Source: JAKAWQ01 sp035509315
Lineage (GTDB): Bacteria; Pseudomonadota; Alphaproteobacteria; Acetobacterales; Acetobacteraceae
Direction: 5' to 3'
Length of the DNA: 64,000 bases
Assembly (NCBI GenBank): GCA_035509315.1
Contig: DATJLS010000003.1
Coordinates: forward strand, 62,001 to 126,000
How positions within the stretch are numbered: the stretch's first letter is position 1; each line of letters starts with the position of its first letter. A model generated the notes under the pieces. The model was not told the DNA's origin and did not search any database. It was given only the letters and a program-made list of their open reading frames with translations. Shown one piece after another: positions 43,479-52,430 of the stretch. The position numbers and the translations under genes were made by a program.

Positions 43479-44399
43479 TCAGCGCACGCGGATCCGCGGG
43501 TCGAGCGCGCCCGTAATGATATCCGCCAGCAGATTGCCGAGCACGATCGCCACCGCCGCAACGATCGTGACCCCCATGATCACCGGGATATCCAGCTCCT
43601 GGATCGCCTGCCAGGCGAGCTGGCCGATACCCGGCCAGCCGAACACCGCCTCGACAACGACGACGCCCTGCATGAAATTGCCGATATCGAGGCCGATCAT
43701 GGCGATCACCGGCAGGATCGCATTGCGCCCGGCATGCAGCAGAATGACCCGCCATTCCCCTGCGCCCTTGGCGCGCGCGGTGCGCACATAATCCTGCCGG
43801 AGCGCATCGATCATGCTGGAGCGGCTCTGGCGCGCGTACCAGCCGCCGCCGCCGATGCCGAGCGTGAGCGCGGGTAGGAAGAGATGCGCAAGCCCCCCAT
43901 AGCCGCCGAGGGGAAAGAGATCGAGCAGATAGCCGAAGAGATAGAGGAGCAGGAGCCCGACGACGAATTGCGGCGCCGAGACGCCGACGAAGCTCAGCAC
44001 CATCGTTCCCTTGTCGGCGCGCGTGCCGCGGCGGGAGGCGCTGAAGGCCCCGGCGGGAAGGCCCAGCAGGAGCTCGAAGAAGATCGCTCCGGCCATCAGT
44101 TGCAGCGTCGCCGGAAGCCGGCTTTCGACGAGCCCGGCGACATTGGTCCGCTGGACATAGGAACGGCCGAGATCGCCCTCCGCGAGATGGCCGAGATAGC
44201 GCAGGTACTGCACCGGAAGCGGCTGGTCGAGACCGAGCTGATGGCGGATCGAGGCGACCGTCTCGGCCGAGGCGCTGCGCCCGGCGATCATCCGCGCGGG
44301 ATCGGCGGGGACGGTGAAGGAGATCAGGAAGGTGACGAGCGTGATGCCGAGCACGACCAGGACAGCCTGGGCCACGCGGCGGGCAAGAAACCGAAGCAT
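43479..44399 (-). CDS. Peptide/amide-type ABC transporter permease (DppB-like)
   Basis: A 306-residue inner-membrane protein with six helices. MLRFLARRVAQAVLVVLGITLVTFLISFTVPADP is the classic DppB/GsiC start; HAGRNAILPVIAMIGLDIGNFMQGVVVVEAVFGWPGIGQL holds the EAA loop. The ATG shares one base with the stop of the DppC-like gene. The long frame to 45071 is a shadow of that gene. Confidence 0.93.
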   Translation of the reverse strand: MLRFLARRVAQAVLVVLGITLVTFLISFTVPADPARMIAGRSASAETVASIRHQLGLDQPLPVQYLRYLGHLAEGDLGRSYVQRTNVAGLVESRLPATLQLMAGAIFFELLLGLPAGAFSASRRGTRADKGTMVLSFVGVSAPQFVVGLLLLYLFGYLLDLFPLGGYGGLAHLFLPALTLGIGGGGWYARQSRSSMIDALRQDYVRTARAKGAGEWRVILLHAGRNAILPVIAMIGLDIGNFMQGVVVVEAVFGWPGIGQLAWQAIQELDIPVIMGVTIVAAVAIVLGNLLADIITGALDPRIRVR

Positions 44400-45250
44400 C
44401 AGCCGATTCCGCGCTGCGTCGGGTCGAGCGCGTCGCGCAGCGCATCGCCGACGAGGTTGAAGGAAAGGGCGAGCAGGATGATCGACAACCCGGGGAAGAG
44501 CACGAGCCAGGGCGCCACCATGAAATAGGACTGACTCTGAAAGATGATTCCGCCCCAGGAAGGCGTCGGCGGCTGCACGCCGACACCGAGGAAGGAGAGC
44601 GTGGCCTCGAGCAGCACGGTCGAGGAGATGCCAAGCGTGCCCCAGACGAGGATCGTGGGCACGAGATGCGGCAGCACGTGGCGGGTGAGGATGCGCCAGC
44701 GGCTCGCGCCGAGCGCGCGCACCGCCTCCACGAACTCGCGCGCGGCGAGCCCACGCGTCTCGGTGTAGATGACGCGGGCGATCTGCACCCAGTTCACGAG
44801 CGCAATGACGAGCGCCACGATCCAAAGGCTCGGGCGAAGGATCGCGGCGAGCGCGATCGCAAGCAGCAGGGCCGGGAAAGCCATCATCAGATCGGTGAAT
44901 CGCATGATGACCGTGCCGATCCGCCCACCCAGGAAGCCCGCGGTCGCACCGAGCGTGGTACCGATGATGACAGCGGCGAGATTGGCGACGAGCCCGATGA
45001 TCATCGAGGCACGCGCGCCCCAGATCAGCCGCGAAAGGAGATCGCGGCCGAGCAGATCGGTTCCGAACCAATAGGTGGTATCCGGCGGCCGTGGCGCACC
45101 TTCGAGCGTGAGGCCGTTCGCGAATTGCTTGTCAGGATTGAAAGGCGAAACGAAGGGCGCGAAGAGCGCGGCGCAGCCGACGATGACAATGACGGCAAGC
45201 CCGAAAAGCGCCGCCTTGTCGCGAAGGATTCTGGACCAGGCCCCACTCAT
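44399..45250 (-). CDS. Peptide/amide-type ABC transporter permease (DppC-like)
   Basis: A 283-residue inner-membrane protein. LFAPFVSPFNPDKQ, YWFGTDLLGRDLLSRLIWGARASMIIGL, TDLMMAFPALLLAIAL and EFVEAVRALGASRWRILTRHVLPHL (EAA loop) are DppC/GsiD hallmarks. The first gene of the operon: dppC, dppB, binding protein, amidase, dppD, dppF. The start at 45250 has only CGAACGG upstream; 30-80 bases further up a 15-bp unit carrying AAGGAG is repeated three times (45286-45330). An in-frame extension to 45514 would encode a PRQGG repeat and is less likely. Confidence 0.9.
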   Translation of the reverse strand: MSGAWSRILRDKAALFGLAVIVIVGCAALFAPFVSPFNPDKQFANGLTLEGAPRPPDTTYWFGTDLLGRDLLSRLIWGARASMIIGLVANLAAVIIGTTLGATAGFLGGRIGTVIMRFTDLMMAFPALLLAIALAAILRPSLWIVALVIALVNWVQIARVIYTETRGLAAREFVEAVRALGASRWRILTRHVLPHLVPTILVWGTLGISSTVLLEATLSFLGVGVQPPTPSWGGIIFQSQSYFMVAPWLVLFPGLSIILLALSFNLVGDALRDALDPTQRGIG

Positions 45251-45285
45251 CCGTTCGCATGCCGAGGAACGCGATGCTTTCCATC

Positions 45286-45330
45286 CTCCTTGCCGGGGCC
45301 CTCCTTGCCGGGGCCCTCCTTGCCGGGGCC
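45286..45330. repeat. Triple 15-bp tandem repeat in the dppC leader
   Basis: CTCCTTGCCGGGGCC occurs three times in a row without mismatch. On the coding minus strand each unit reads GGCCCCGGCAAGGAG, so the leader carries three exact AAGGAG ribosome-site cores before the start codon. Copy number could vary by slippage. Confidence 0.95.
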
Positions 45331-45539
45331 AGGAACCGGTACCCTCACACCAAGCACCTTGTCGCCAATGGCGGTCCTTCGAAATCGGCAAATGGATCGA
45401 ACGAGTATCATCTGGCCGGCTCAGCGTGGCAATGGTGCACCACCCCCATGCGTGTCCATGATCTCCATTTCTCATTCCCGGTTGCAAAATCGGGTTTGAC
45501 AACAGGGGAGGCATCCGATAGAGGGCCTCGGCACAATTT

Positions 45540-45558
45540 GCGAACGACTATCATTTGC
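45540..45558. promoter_or_regulatory. Candidate Fur-type iron box upstream of the iron importer
   Basis: GCGAACGACTATCATTTGC matches 12 of 19 positions of the classical GATAATGATAATCATTATC Fur box and is an imperfect palindrome. A TTGACA at 45495-45500 with TAGAGG after 17 bases could be the promoter. The site lies 44 bases before the start of the iron-binding-protein gene. Position and family knowledge support Fur or Mur control; binding is not shown. Confidence 0.4.
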
Positions 45559-45601
45559 GTTTCTTCGCCCCTACCAGGCAAAGGCAAAAGAGAGGCCCAC
45601 C

Positions 45602-46672
45602 ATGTCGCCCTTCCCCCAATCGCCCTTTGCCATGTCGTCCGCCCGGCTTGATCGCTCCCGTCTGCTTCGCCGTCTCGCCGCCATCGCGCTGATCACGGCC
45701 GGCCTCATCCAAGCCCGTCCCGCCGCAGCCCAGAGCGCGGAAACCCTGACACTCTACTCGGCCCAGCACGAACAAGTCGTGCAGATGTTGACGGATGCCT
45801 TCACCAAGGAGACCGGCATTGCCGTGCGCGTCCATTCCGGCGAAGGCCCCGACATCGCCAATCAGATCCTGCGCGAGGGCAAATCCTCTCCGGCCGATAT
45901 CGTCTTCGTCGAGAATTCGCCCGAGCTCGTGCTCCTCGCCGAGCATGGTCTGCTTGCCCCCGTTGCCCCGACGACGCTCGCCAAGGTTCCGCAGCAGGAT
46001 AGCGGCGCGAGCGGGCTCTGGCTCGGCGTGCTCGCCCGGCAGAACGTGCTGGCCTGGAATCCCTCGCTGATTCGGGAGGGGGAGCTGCCGAGCTCCTTGC
46101 TCGACCTCGCTCTGCCTGCCTGGAAGGGCAGGGTCGCGATCGCGCCGAGCGACGCCGACTTCCTGCCCCTGGTCGGCGCGGTGATCCACGCGGAGGGCGA
46201 GGCGAAGGCGCTGGCGTGGCTGAAAGGGCTGCGCGCCAACGCGAAGATCTACGACGATGACGAGGGTGTCGTCGCCGCGGTCAATCGCGGCAGCGTCGCG
46301 ACCGGGGTCATCAACAACTACTACTGGGCGCGGCTGGCGACCGAGCTTGGCGCGGACAGGATGCATAGCAGGATCGCCCATTTCGCGCCTGGCGATATCG
46401 GCAACCTGATCAACATCTCGGGCGCCGCGATGCTCGCCTCGTCGCGGCACCAGGAGGCCGCGCAGCGCTTCCTCGCCTTCCTCGTGAGCAAGCCGGTGCA
46501 GGAAATGCTGGCGAAGAGCAGCGTCGATTACGAATATCCGCTGGCCGCCGATGTGGCCCCCAACGCAATGCTGACGCCTTACGCCGATCTTCATCCCCCT
46601 GCCATCGCGCCCGCCGAGCTCGGCGACGATCAGGCATCGGCGAAGCTTCTCCAGGAGGCAGGACTCATCTGA
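45602..46672 (+). CDS. fbpA: Iron(III) ABC transporter periplasmic binding protein
   Basis: A 356-residue family 1 binding protein. A signal peptide (LLRRLAAIALITAGLIQARPAAAQS) precedes LTLYSAQHEQVVQMLTDAFTKETGIAV. GEGPDIANQILREGKSSPADIVFVENSPEL and VINNYYWARLATELG are typical of FbpA/FutA, with the paired Tyr residues (NNYYW) that coordinate ferric iron. It delivers Fe3+ to the permease and ATPase encoded just downstream (gaps of 4 and 10 bp). The start at 45602 lacks an excellent ribosome site; ATG 45632 is an alternative. A candidate Fur box lies upstream. Confidence 0.92.
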   Translation: MSPFPQSPFAMSSARLDRSRLLRRLAAIALITAGLIQARPAAAQSAETLTLYSAQHEQVVQMLTDAFTKETGIAVRVHSGEGPDIANQILREGKSSPADIVFVENSPELVLLAEHGLLAPVAPTTLAKVPQQDSGASGLWLGVLARQNVLAWNPSLIREGELPSSLLDLALPAWKGRVAIAPSDADFLPLVGAVIHAEGEAKALAWLKGLRANAKIYDDDEGVVAAVNRGSVATGVINNYYWARLATELGADRMHSRIAHFAPGDIGNLINISGAAMLASSRHQEAAQRFLAFLVSKPVQEMLAKSSVDYEYPLAADVAPNAMLTPYADLHPPAIAPAELGDDQASAKLLQEAGLI

Positions 46673-46676
46673 GACG

Positions 46677-48299
46677 ATGAGCGGGCGGCCCATCACCGGG
46701 AATGACTTCACCGGGAATGATGTCCTCGGGAAGGCCGCCCCGCGCGCCGAGCTGCCGCCACGGGCGCTGATCCCGCTGGCGGCAATTCCCGCCCTGCTCG
46801 TCGCCGTCCCGATCGTGATCACGGTGGCGGACGCGCTCGACGCCGGGCTTGATCGCATCCTCGCCCTGATCGTCCGCCCGCTGGTCGGGGATCTTCTTGC
46901 CAACACCGTTCTGCTCACGCTCGCGACCTCGCTGATCGGCATGGTGATCGGCACCGCGGCGGCGGTGCTCGTCGAGCGCAGCGACCTGCCGGGGCGGCGC
47001 GCTTTCTCCGCCCTCGCCGCCGCACCCTTCGCGGTGCCCGCCTTCATCGCGAGCTATGCCTGGGTCTCTCTCAGCCCGGTCTTCGAAGGGTTCGGTGGCG
47101 CGCTGCTGGTGACTTCCTTTTCCTATTTCCCGCTCGTCTATCTGCCGGTGGCAGCGGCGTTGCGCGGACTCGACCCCGCCCTCGAGGACAGCGCCCGCTC
47201 GCTCGGCTGCACGGCGGGCGGTTCCTTCCGCCGCGTGGTGCTGCCACAACTTCGGCCGGCCATGCTGGGCGGGGCACTGCTGGTCGCGCTCAATGCGCTG
47301 GTCGAGTTCGGCGCTTTTGCTTTGATGCGGTTCCGGACCTTCACGACCGAAATCTATGCCGCGTATCAGGCGGGCCTCAGCGGCGATGAAGCTGCCGCAC
47401 TTGCAGTTGTGCTGCTTCTCTTCTGCCTTGCCTGCCTCGCCGCGGAACAGTCGCTGCGCCGGCGCGTGCGCTATGCGAGGCTTGGCAGCGGGGCGCGACG
47501 CCCGAGCCGGCCCTATCAGCTCGGCCCCTGGCGCTGGCCGACCTTCGCTGTCCTCGCCGCTCTCTTCGTGCTGGCGATCGGCCTGCCGATCTTCATGATT
47601 CTCTACTGGCTCACCCGCCATGGTGCCGCCGCGATCACGCCCGATGAGGTTTCGGCCAGCGCCGTTCTCGGCGCGACGCTCACGACCGTCGGGCTCGGTC
47701 TCGCCGGCGCGGCGCTGACCCTCGTCCTGGCTCTGCCGCTCGGCGTTCTCTCCACCCGCCGGGCTGGCGGCGCGCTTTCGACCGTGCTCGAACGCGGGGC
47801 CTGGCTCGCCCAGGGTGTGCCCGGCATCGTCATTGCGCTTGCGCTCATCTCGGCGACGGTGCGAACGCTTCCCTGGCTTTACGAAAGCACGCCGTTGCTG
47901 CTGATCGCCTATGCCATCCTCTTCATGCCCTATGCCCTGGTCGGTATCCGCGCCGCCCTTCTTCAGGCGGAACGCCAGCTTGAAGAGGCCGGGCGCTCGC
48001 TCGGCCTCGGCTGGTTCGGTGTGCTCGTCCGGATCACCCTACCCTTGGCCGCCCCGGGGCTTGGTGCGGCGGCTTCCCTCGTCTTCATCGCCGTGACGAC
48101 CGAGCTGACAGCCACCTTGCTGCTGGCGCCGATCGGCACCCAGACGCTCGCGATCCGGATCTGGGACGATACCTCCACCCTCGCCTTCGCCGCGGCCGCG
48201 CCCTTCGCCGCGATCCTCCTCGCCCTGTCGCTGACGGCGAGCCTCGTGCTGGCGAGGCGCTTCGATCTCGCGACCGTCCGGCTCGGCCCCTTAGGGTAA
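46677..48299 (+). CDS. fbpB: Iron(III) ABC transporter permease
   Basis: A 540-residue inner-membrane protein made of two fused permease halves with about twelve helices. The first half has EAA-type sequence LEDSARSLGCTAGGSFRRVVLPQLRPAMLGG, the second LEEAGRSLGLGWFGVLVRITLPLAAPGLG. This double permease is the FbpB/SfuB type. A short direct repeat near the start (CACCGGGAATGA, twice) encodes TGND twice in MSGRPITGNDFTGNDVLG. It begins 4 bp after fbpA. Confidence 0.93.
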   Translation: MSGRPITGNDFTGNDVLGKAAPRAELPPRALIPLAAIPALLVAVPIVITVADALDAGLDRILALIVRPLVGDLLANTVLLTLATSLIGMVIGTAAAVLVERSDLPGRRAFSALAAAPFAVPAFIASYAWVSLSPVFEGFGGALLVTSFSYFPLVYLPVAAALRGLDPALEDSARSLGCTAGGSFRRVVLPQLRPAMLGGALLVALNALVEFGAFALMRFRTFTTEIYAAYQAGLSGDEAAALAVVLLLFCLACLAAEQSLRRRVRYARLGSGARRPSRPYQLGPWRWPTFAVLAALFVLAIGLPIFMILYWLTRHGAAAITPDEVSASAVLGATLTTVGLGLAGAALTLVLALPLGVLSTRRAGGALSTVLERGAWLAQGVPGIVIALALISATVRTLPWLYESTPLLLIAYAILFMPYALVGIRAALLQAERQLEEAGRSLGLGWFGVLVRITLPLAAPGLGAAASLVFIAVTTELTATLLLAPIGTQTLAIRIWDDTSTLAFAAAAPFAAILLALSLTASLVLARRFDLATVRLGPLG

Positions 48300-48309
48300 G
48301 GGCGGAAGA

Positions 48310-49344
48310 ATGGCCGAGCTCAGGATCGCTGGCCTGACCAAGCGCTTCGCCGGGAAGATGGTGCTCGACGGGCTCGACCTCGTCGTGCCTTCGGGTGAGC
48401 TGCTCGTCGTGCTCGGCCCTTCCGGTTGCGGCAAGACGACGCTACTCCGCCTCATCGCCGGGTTCGAGCGGGCCGATGCCGGCACGATCCATATCGGCGA
48501 CGAGCTTGTCGCCGGTCCGGGCTTGCATGAACTGCCCGAGCGAAGGCGCATCGGCTATCTCGCCCAGGAGGGCGCGCTTTTCCCTCATTTGATGGTGGGC
48601 GCAAATATCGGCTTCGGGCTGCGCAAGCGGTCCGAGCGCGACCGAAGGGTCGGCGAGCTCATCGCGATGGTCGGTTTGCCGCAGGATTATGCGCGCCGCT
48701 ATCCGCATCAGCTTTCCGGCGGCGAGCAGCAGCGCGTGGCGCTTGCCCGGGCGCTTGCACCCGCGCCGCGTCTCGTGCTGCTCGATGAGCCCTTCTCCGC
48801 GCTCGACGCCGCTCTGCGCCAGGCGGTGCGCGACACCGTCGCCGCGGCACTCCGCCAGGCCGGCGCGACGGCGGTGATGGTGACGCACGACCAGGCCGAG
48901 GCCTTCTCGATGGGCGATCATGTGGCGGTGCTGCGGGCGGGCCGGATTGTCCAGCATGCCGATCCGGTCTCGCTCTATCGCCGCCCGGCGGATCCGGTGC
49001 TGGCGCGCTTCGTCGGCGAGGCGGTGCTCGTTCCCGGAACCGCCACCGCAGGACGCGCGGCCTGCGCGCTCGGCACGCTGCCGCTTGCTGCCGGTGCCGA
49101 AGGTCCGGTGGAGGTGATGATCCGCCCCGAGCAGATCCGCCTCACCCCGCCCGGCGCGGCCGGCAGCCGTCCGGCCGAGGTACGGGACGTCACCTTCTAC
49201 GGCCACGATGCCGTGGTGCGGCTCCGCCTGCCCGATGCGCCGGGGCTCGATATTGCAGCACGGCTCTTCGGGCTGGACGTGCCGCGTCCGGGCGCAATGG
49301 TTGGCATTGCCGTGGCGGGTGAGGTCGTCGCCTATCCCGCCTGA
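48310..49344 (+). CDS. fbpC: Iron(III) ABC transporter ATP-binding protein
   Basis: A 344-residue ATPase. LGPSGCGKTTLLRLIAGFE is Walker A, LSGGEQQRVALARALAPAP the signature and LVLLDEPFSALDAALRQ Walker B, followed by VMVTHDQAEAFSMGDHVAVL. The C-terminal TOBE-like part (VEVMIRPEQIRLTP) is typical of FbpC/PotA. It powers ferric iron import as the last gene of the fbpABC operon, 10 bp after fbpB. Confidence 0.95.
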   Translation: MAELRIAGLTKRFAGKMVLDGLDLVVPSGELLVVLGPSGCGKTTLLRLIAGFERADAGTIHIGDELVAGPGLHELPERRRIGYLAQEGALFPHLMVGANIGFGLRKRSERDRRVGELIAMVGLPQDYARRYPHQLSGGEQQRVALARALAPAPRLVLLDEPFSALDAALRQAVRDTVAAALRQAGATAVMVTHDQAEAFSMGDHVAVLRAGRIVQHADPVSLYRRPADPVLARFVGEAVLVPGTATAGRAACALGTLPLAAGAEGPVEVMIRPEQIRLTPPGAAGSRPAEVRDVTFYGHDAVVRLRLPDAPGLDIAARLFGLDVPRPGAMVGIAVAGEVVAYPA

Positions 49345-49395
49345 CGCCGCGGCGAAGATATCCATTGGCAAAAAACGGATTTCGATCGCGGAAAC

Positions 49396-50124
49396 CTAAA
49401 ATCCTCGTGCTGCGGCGCTCCCCGCGGTCACATCGCTGGAGAAACGTTCGAGCCAATCCGCCAACAGCCCCTTGACTGGCACGGGGAAAGCTTCATCCAG
49501 CATGGTCAGCGCCCGCACCCGCTCGACACGGAAATGGCGGAAATCCTCGCGCAGCTCGCACCAGGCGCTGATCACCGTTGATTGCACGTAATATGTCACC
49601 GCGAATGGCCAAATGGTGCGCGATGTTCTGCGCTCCTGTTCGTCGGCATAATCGATGTGCAGCTTGCGTTCGTCACGGATTGCAGTGCGGATCACCGACA
49701 GCTCGGCAACCGCAGGTGTCGGCGCGCCCTGTCCGGAGACGAACGCGGTTGGCGCAGCCAGATGCGCGCGGAGCGCCTCGGGCAACACGACCTCGATTTT
49801 GGAGAGGACGCTTGCGACCGCATCCTGAAGCCCGACATCACCGGTACGACGCAGCAACCGAGCGCCGACGACGATGGCCTCGATCTCCTCGCTCGTGAAC
49901 ATCAGCGGCGGAAGGTCGAATCCGCGACGCAGCAGGTAGCCGAGGCCGGGCGCGCCCTCGATCGGCACCCTTCGTGCCTGCAAGGTGGCAATATCGCGAT
50001 AAACGGTGCGCGGCGTCACTTCGAGCTCCGCCGCCAGTTCCGCCGCGGTGATCGGACCGGTCGCGGTGCGCAGCACCTGGATGATGTCGAACAGGCGATC
50101 GGCCCGGCGCATGACAGGCTTCAT
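49396..50124 (-). CDS. YafY-type transcriptional regulator with WYL domain
   Basis: A 242-residue regulator. RRADRLFDIIQVLRTATGPITAAELAAELEVTPRTVYRDIATLQARRVPI is the helix-turn-helix; ELSVIRTAIRDERKLHIDYADEQERRTSRTIWPFAV is the WYL-like ligand domain, although the usual W-Y-L triplet is not exact. Such proteins commonly respond to nucleotides or stress. I start at 50124, where GGGGAAAG precedes the ATG; 50112 and 50157 are alternatives. The gene diverges from the MFS gene with about 90 bp between starts, so it probably controls it. Confidence 0.87.
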   Translation of the reverse strand: MKPVMRRADRLFDIIQVLRTATGPITAAELAAELEVTPRTVYRDIATLQARRVPIEGAPGLGYLLRRGFDLPPLMFTSEEIEAIVVGARLLRRTGDVGLQDAVASVLSKIEVVLPEALRAHLAAPTAFVSGQGAPTPAVAELSVIRTAIRDERKLHIDYADEQERRTSRTIWPFAVTYYVQSTVISAWCELREDFRHFRVERVRALTMLDEAFPVPVKGLLADWLERFSSDVTAGSAAARGF

Positions 50125-50210
50125 CTTTCCCCGTGGACAACGATAGGCCACTGACACAACGCTGTCAGCGGCGCCTGCGTATCCTCCTCGAACAGGTGGA
50201 GATCGGGGAC

Positions 50211-51899
50211 ATGCTGCGTCAATTCGAACCCGTTGCGAACGGCATGCTGACTTGCAAACGAATCGGGTCGGCGCCGGCGATCGTGATGGTGGCCATGTGT
50301 CTCGGCGTGCTGGTCGCGCAGATCGACACTTCGGTGGTCAATCTAGCGGCCCATGCCATCGGCACCACGTTTCGTGCCGCGGTGGCGCCTTTGCAGTGGG
50401 TGCTGGACGCCTACAACATGATCTACGCGGTGCTGCTGCTGAGCGGCGGCCTGGTGGCCGATCTCTACGGAAGGCGGCGTGCCTTCGCAACCGGCGCCGC
50501 AATCATGACAATGGGCTCACTGATTTGCACTTTCGCGCCCCATATCGGGGTGCTGATCGCCGGACGCGCGATCACCGGCGTCGGCGCGGCACTTCTCCTG
50601 CCGTCTTCACTCGCGATCATCCGTGTGGCCTGGCCGGAGCCCACGGCGCGCGGGCGCGTCCTTGGAATCTGGGCAAGCTGCAACGGGTTGGCGTTTGCGA
50701 TCGGCCCCACGCTGGGAGGCCAAATGATCAAGACGTTCGGGTGGCGCAGCGTGTTTCTGCTGGTCGTGCCCTTGGCGATCGCCGCCTTCGCTCTGGCCTG
50801 GCTGGCGGTGCCGGAATCTGCGGATCCTCAGGAGCGGCATTTCGATCTGGCGGGGCAGGTCATCGGCGCGCTCGCGCTCGGGGGGTTTGCATTTGCTGCG
50901 ATTGCCAGCCGTGACGGTGCCAGGGAATGGGTGTTCGCGTCATTGCTCGGCCTGCTGGCGTTGCTTTCCTTCCTTCGGGTCGAGCGCAGGCGTGGACCGG
51001 CAGCGCTCGTGCCGCTCGAGTTATTCCGCATCCATGCGTTCAGCGGCGCCGTTGCCGCCACCGCCACCATGACCTTCGGCATTTATGGAATGATCTTCCT
51101 CCTGCCGCTCGTCTGGCAATCCGTGATGCATCTCTCGCCGCAAGAGGCCGGGCTGGCACTGATGCCGATATCTCTCGTGTTCTTCGCGACATCCACGCAG
51201 TCCGGCAGGCTGGCGCAGCGCTTCGGCGCCCGCGCGGTGACCGCCGGCGGCACAGCCTTGATCGGATGCGGGCTGCTTATCGTCGCCGCCACGCGCGCGG
51301 GAGACCCGATGCTGCTGGCGCAGTGCGGCCTGATGCTCGCCGGGCTCGGCATGGGGCTGAACACCGGCCCATTGTTTGGCATCGCTGTCGGTTCCGTCGG
51401 GCGTGAACGGTCGGGCACCGCTTCGGCGCTGATCAACGTGGCGCGCATGACTGGGGCGACCTTGGGCGTCGCGCTTTTGGGCACCGTGTTCAGGCTGCTG
51501 CATGGCGGCCATGCCGGCCTGCGCGCCGCGATGATGATCGGCGGCCTCGTGCAGCTTTGCGGCGCCTTGATCGCATTTGCAACGATCCGACAACGCGGAC
51601 CGGCAACAGAGGCCGGCCGAAGCAAATCCGCGAGAATCGCGTTGCCCACCCGCTTCTTTGGCCTGTTGACCGGCCTCTATCGAACAATCGCGGCGCGCGT
51701 CGGCAGGTTTCTGCAAAGACGTCGGCTCGCAGCGTCTCGGCGCTGGCTGCTCGATGCCGATGACCGGACGCTCGCCGATCTCGGCATTTCGCGCGCGCAG
51801 GCAGCGTTCGAGGCGACATGCCGGCCTCGGGAGAAAAGCAGATGCGAAGGAGAGACATCGCACAGCCGAATGCAACCATTCGAAAAGAATTTACCCTAG
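50211..51899 (+). CDS. MFS drug/metabolite exporter fused to a DUF1127-like tail
   Basis: A 562-residue protein from ATG 50211. The first 450 residues form a 14-helix DHA2-type exporter (EmrB/QacA family): AQIDTSVVNLAAHAIG, LQWVLDAYNMIYAVLLLSGGLVADLYGRRR, GVGAALLLPSSLAIIRVAWP and GLGMGLNTGPLFGIAVGSVGRERSGTASALINVARM. The last 100 residues include RRRLAASRRWLLDADDRTLADLGISRAQAAFEA, which has the RxLxxLDDRxLxDIGLSRxxx pattern of DUF1127 proteins; these are normally free-standing proteins of about 50 residues. The fusion is unusual. It diverges from a WYL regulator and abuts an M50 relic. Confidence 0.85.
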   Translation: MLRQFEPVANGMLTCKRIGSAPAIVMVAMCLGVLVAQIDTSVVNLAAHAIGTTFRAAVAPLQWVLDAYNMIYAVLLLSGGLVADLYGRRRAFATGAAIMTMGSLICTFAPHIGVLIAGRAITGVGAALLLPSSLAIIRVAWPEPTARGRVLGIWASCNGLAFAIGPTLGGQMIKTFGWRSVFLLVVPLAIAAFALAWLAVPESADPQERHFDLAGQVIGALALGGFAFAAIASRDGAREWVFASLLGLLALLSFLRVERRRGPAALVPLELFRIHAFSGAVAATATMTFGIYGMIFLLPLVWQSVMHLSPQEAGLALMPISLVFFATSTQSGRLAQRFGARAVTAGGTALIGCGLLIVAATRAGDPMLLAQCGLMLAGLGMGLNTGPLFGIAVGSVGRERSGTASALINVARMTGATLGVALLGTVFRLLHGGHAGLRAAMMIGGLVQLCGALIAFATIRQRGPATEAGRSKSARIALPTRFFGLLTGLYRTIAARVGRFLQRRRLAASRRWLLDADDRTLADLGISRAQAAFEATCRPREKSRCEGETSHSRMQPFEKNLP

Positions 51900-52430
51900 A
51901 TGACACGGCAAAGACAGAGGGACCGCTCCCGCTCAACCCGCTGCGGCACATCGATCGCGTCGGCACGATCCTGCTGCCCGGAATCCCAGCCGCGTCTCAG
52001 CTTCTCATGCTCCACAATGTCCAGTTTCTCTTCGGCGGGGCGAAGCCGGTGCCGGTGGCAGCGTGAAAATTCCGGAACCCGCAGCGTGGCATGGCGCTGG
52101 TCGCGGCGGCCGGTCCTGCCATGAGCCTGTCGCTCGCCAGCATTGGGGATGTGCTGCTCTGGCTGATGGCGGAACTCTTGGGCCTCGCTTCCGGACCCGC
52201 GACGCTGTGCTTGCGATATTTCGTGCTCGTGAATCTTGCCCTGGGGCTCTTCAACCTGCTGCCGATCCCACCGCTCGACGGGAGCCGGATTGCTGCGGGT
52301 TCTTGCCGGACTGCCGAAAGGGCGTCGGCTACATCCGATGATGGCGCGGCTGAGCTGCATACAAGGGATGGGGACGACGCTCGGGCGCCTGCTCGCGAGA
52401 AGCCGCGCTCCGTGTACCGAATTTAACGCA
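51897..52430 (+). pseudogene. Decayed site-2 protease (M50 family), 3' part
   Basis: Plus-strand pieces: DDTAKTEG, LNPLRHIDRVGTILLPG and GGAKPVPVA, then in a second frame MALVAAAGPAMSLSLA and LVNLALGLFNLLPIPPLDGSRIAA, then in a third VLAGLPKGRRLHPMM. These are in the order of M50 metalloproteases: the LNPLRHIDPxGT block, FGWAKPVPV and the NLLPIPPLDGxR motif with a catalytic Asp. The HExxH active-site part that should come first is absent, and two frameshifts are present. It begins inside the last codons of the MFS gene. Confidence 0.8.

Noticed and set aside
45286..45330. Three-unit repeat considered as a CRISPR-like array
   Set aside because: Units are contiguous 15-mers with no spacers, and no cas-like gene is present.
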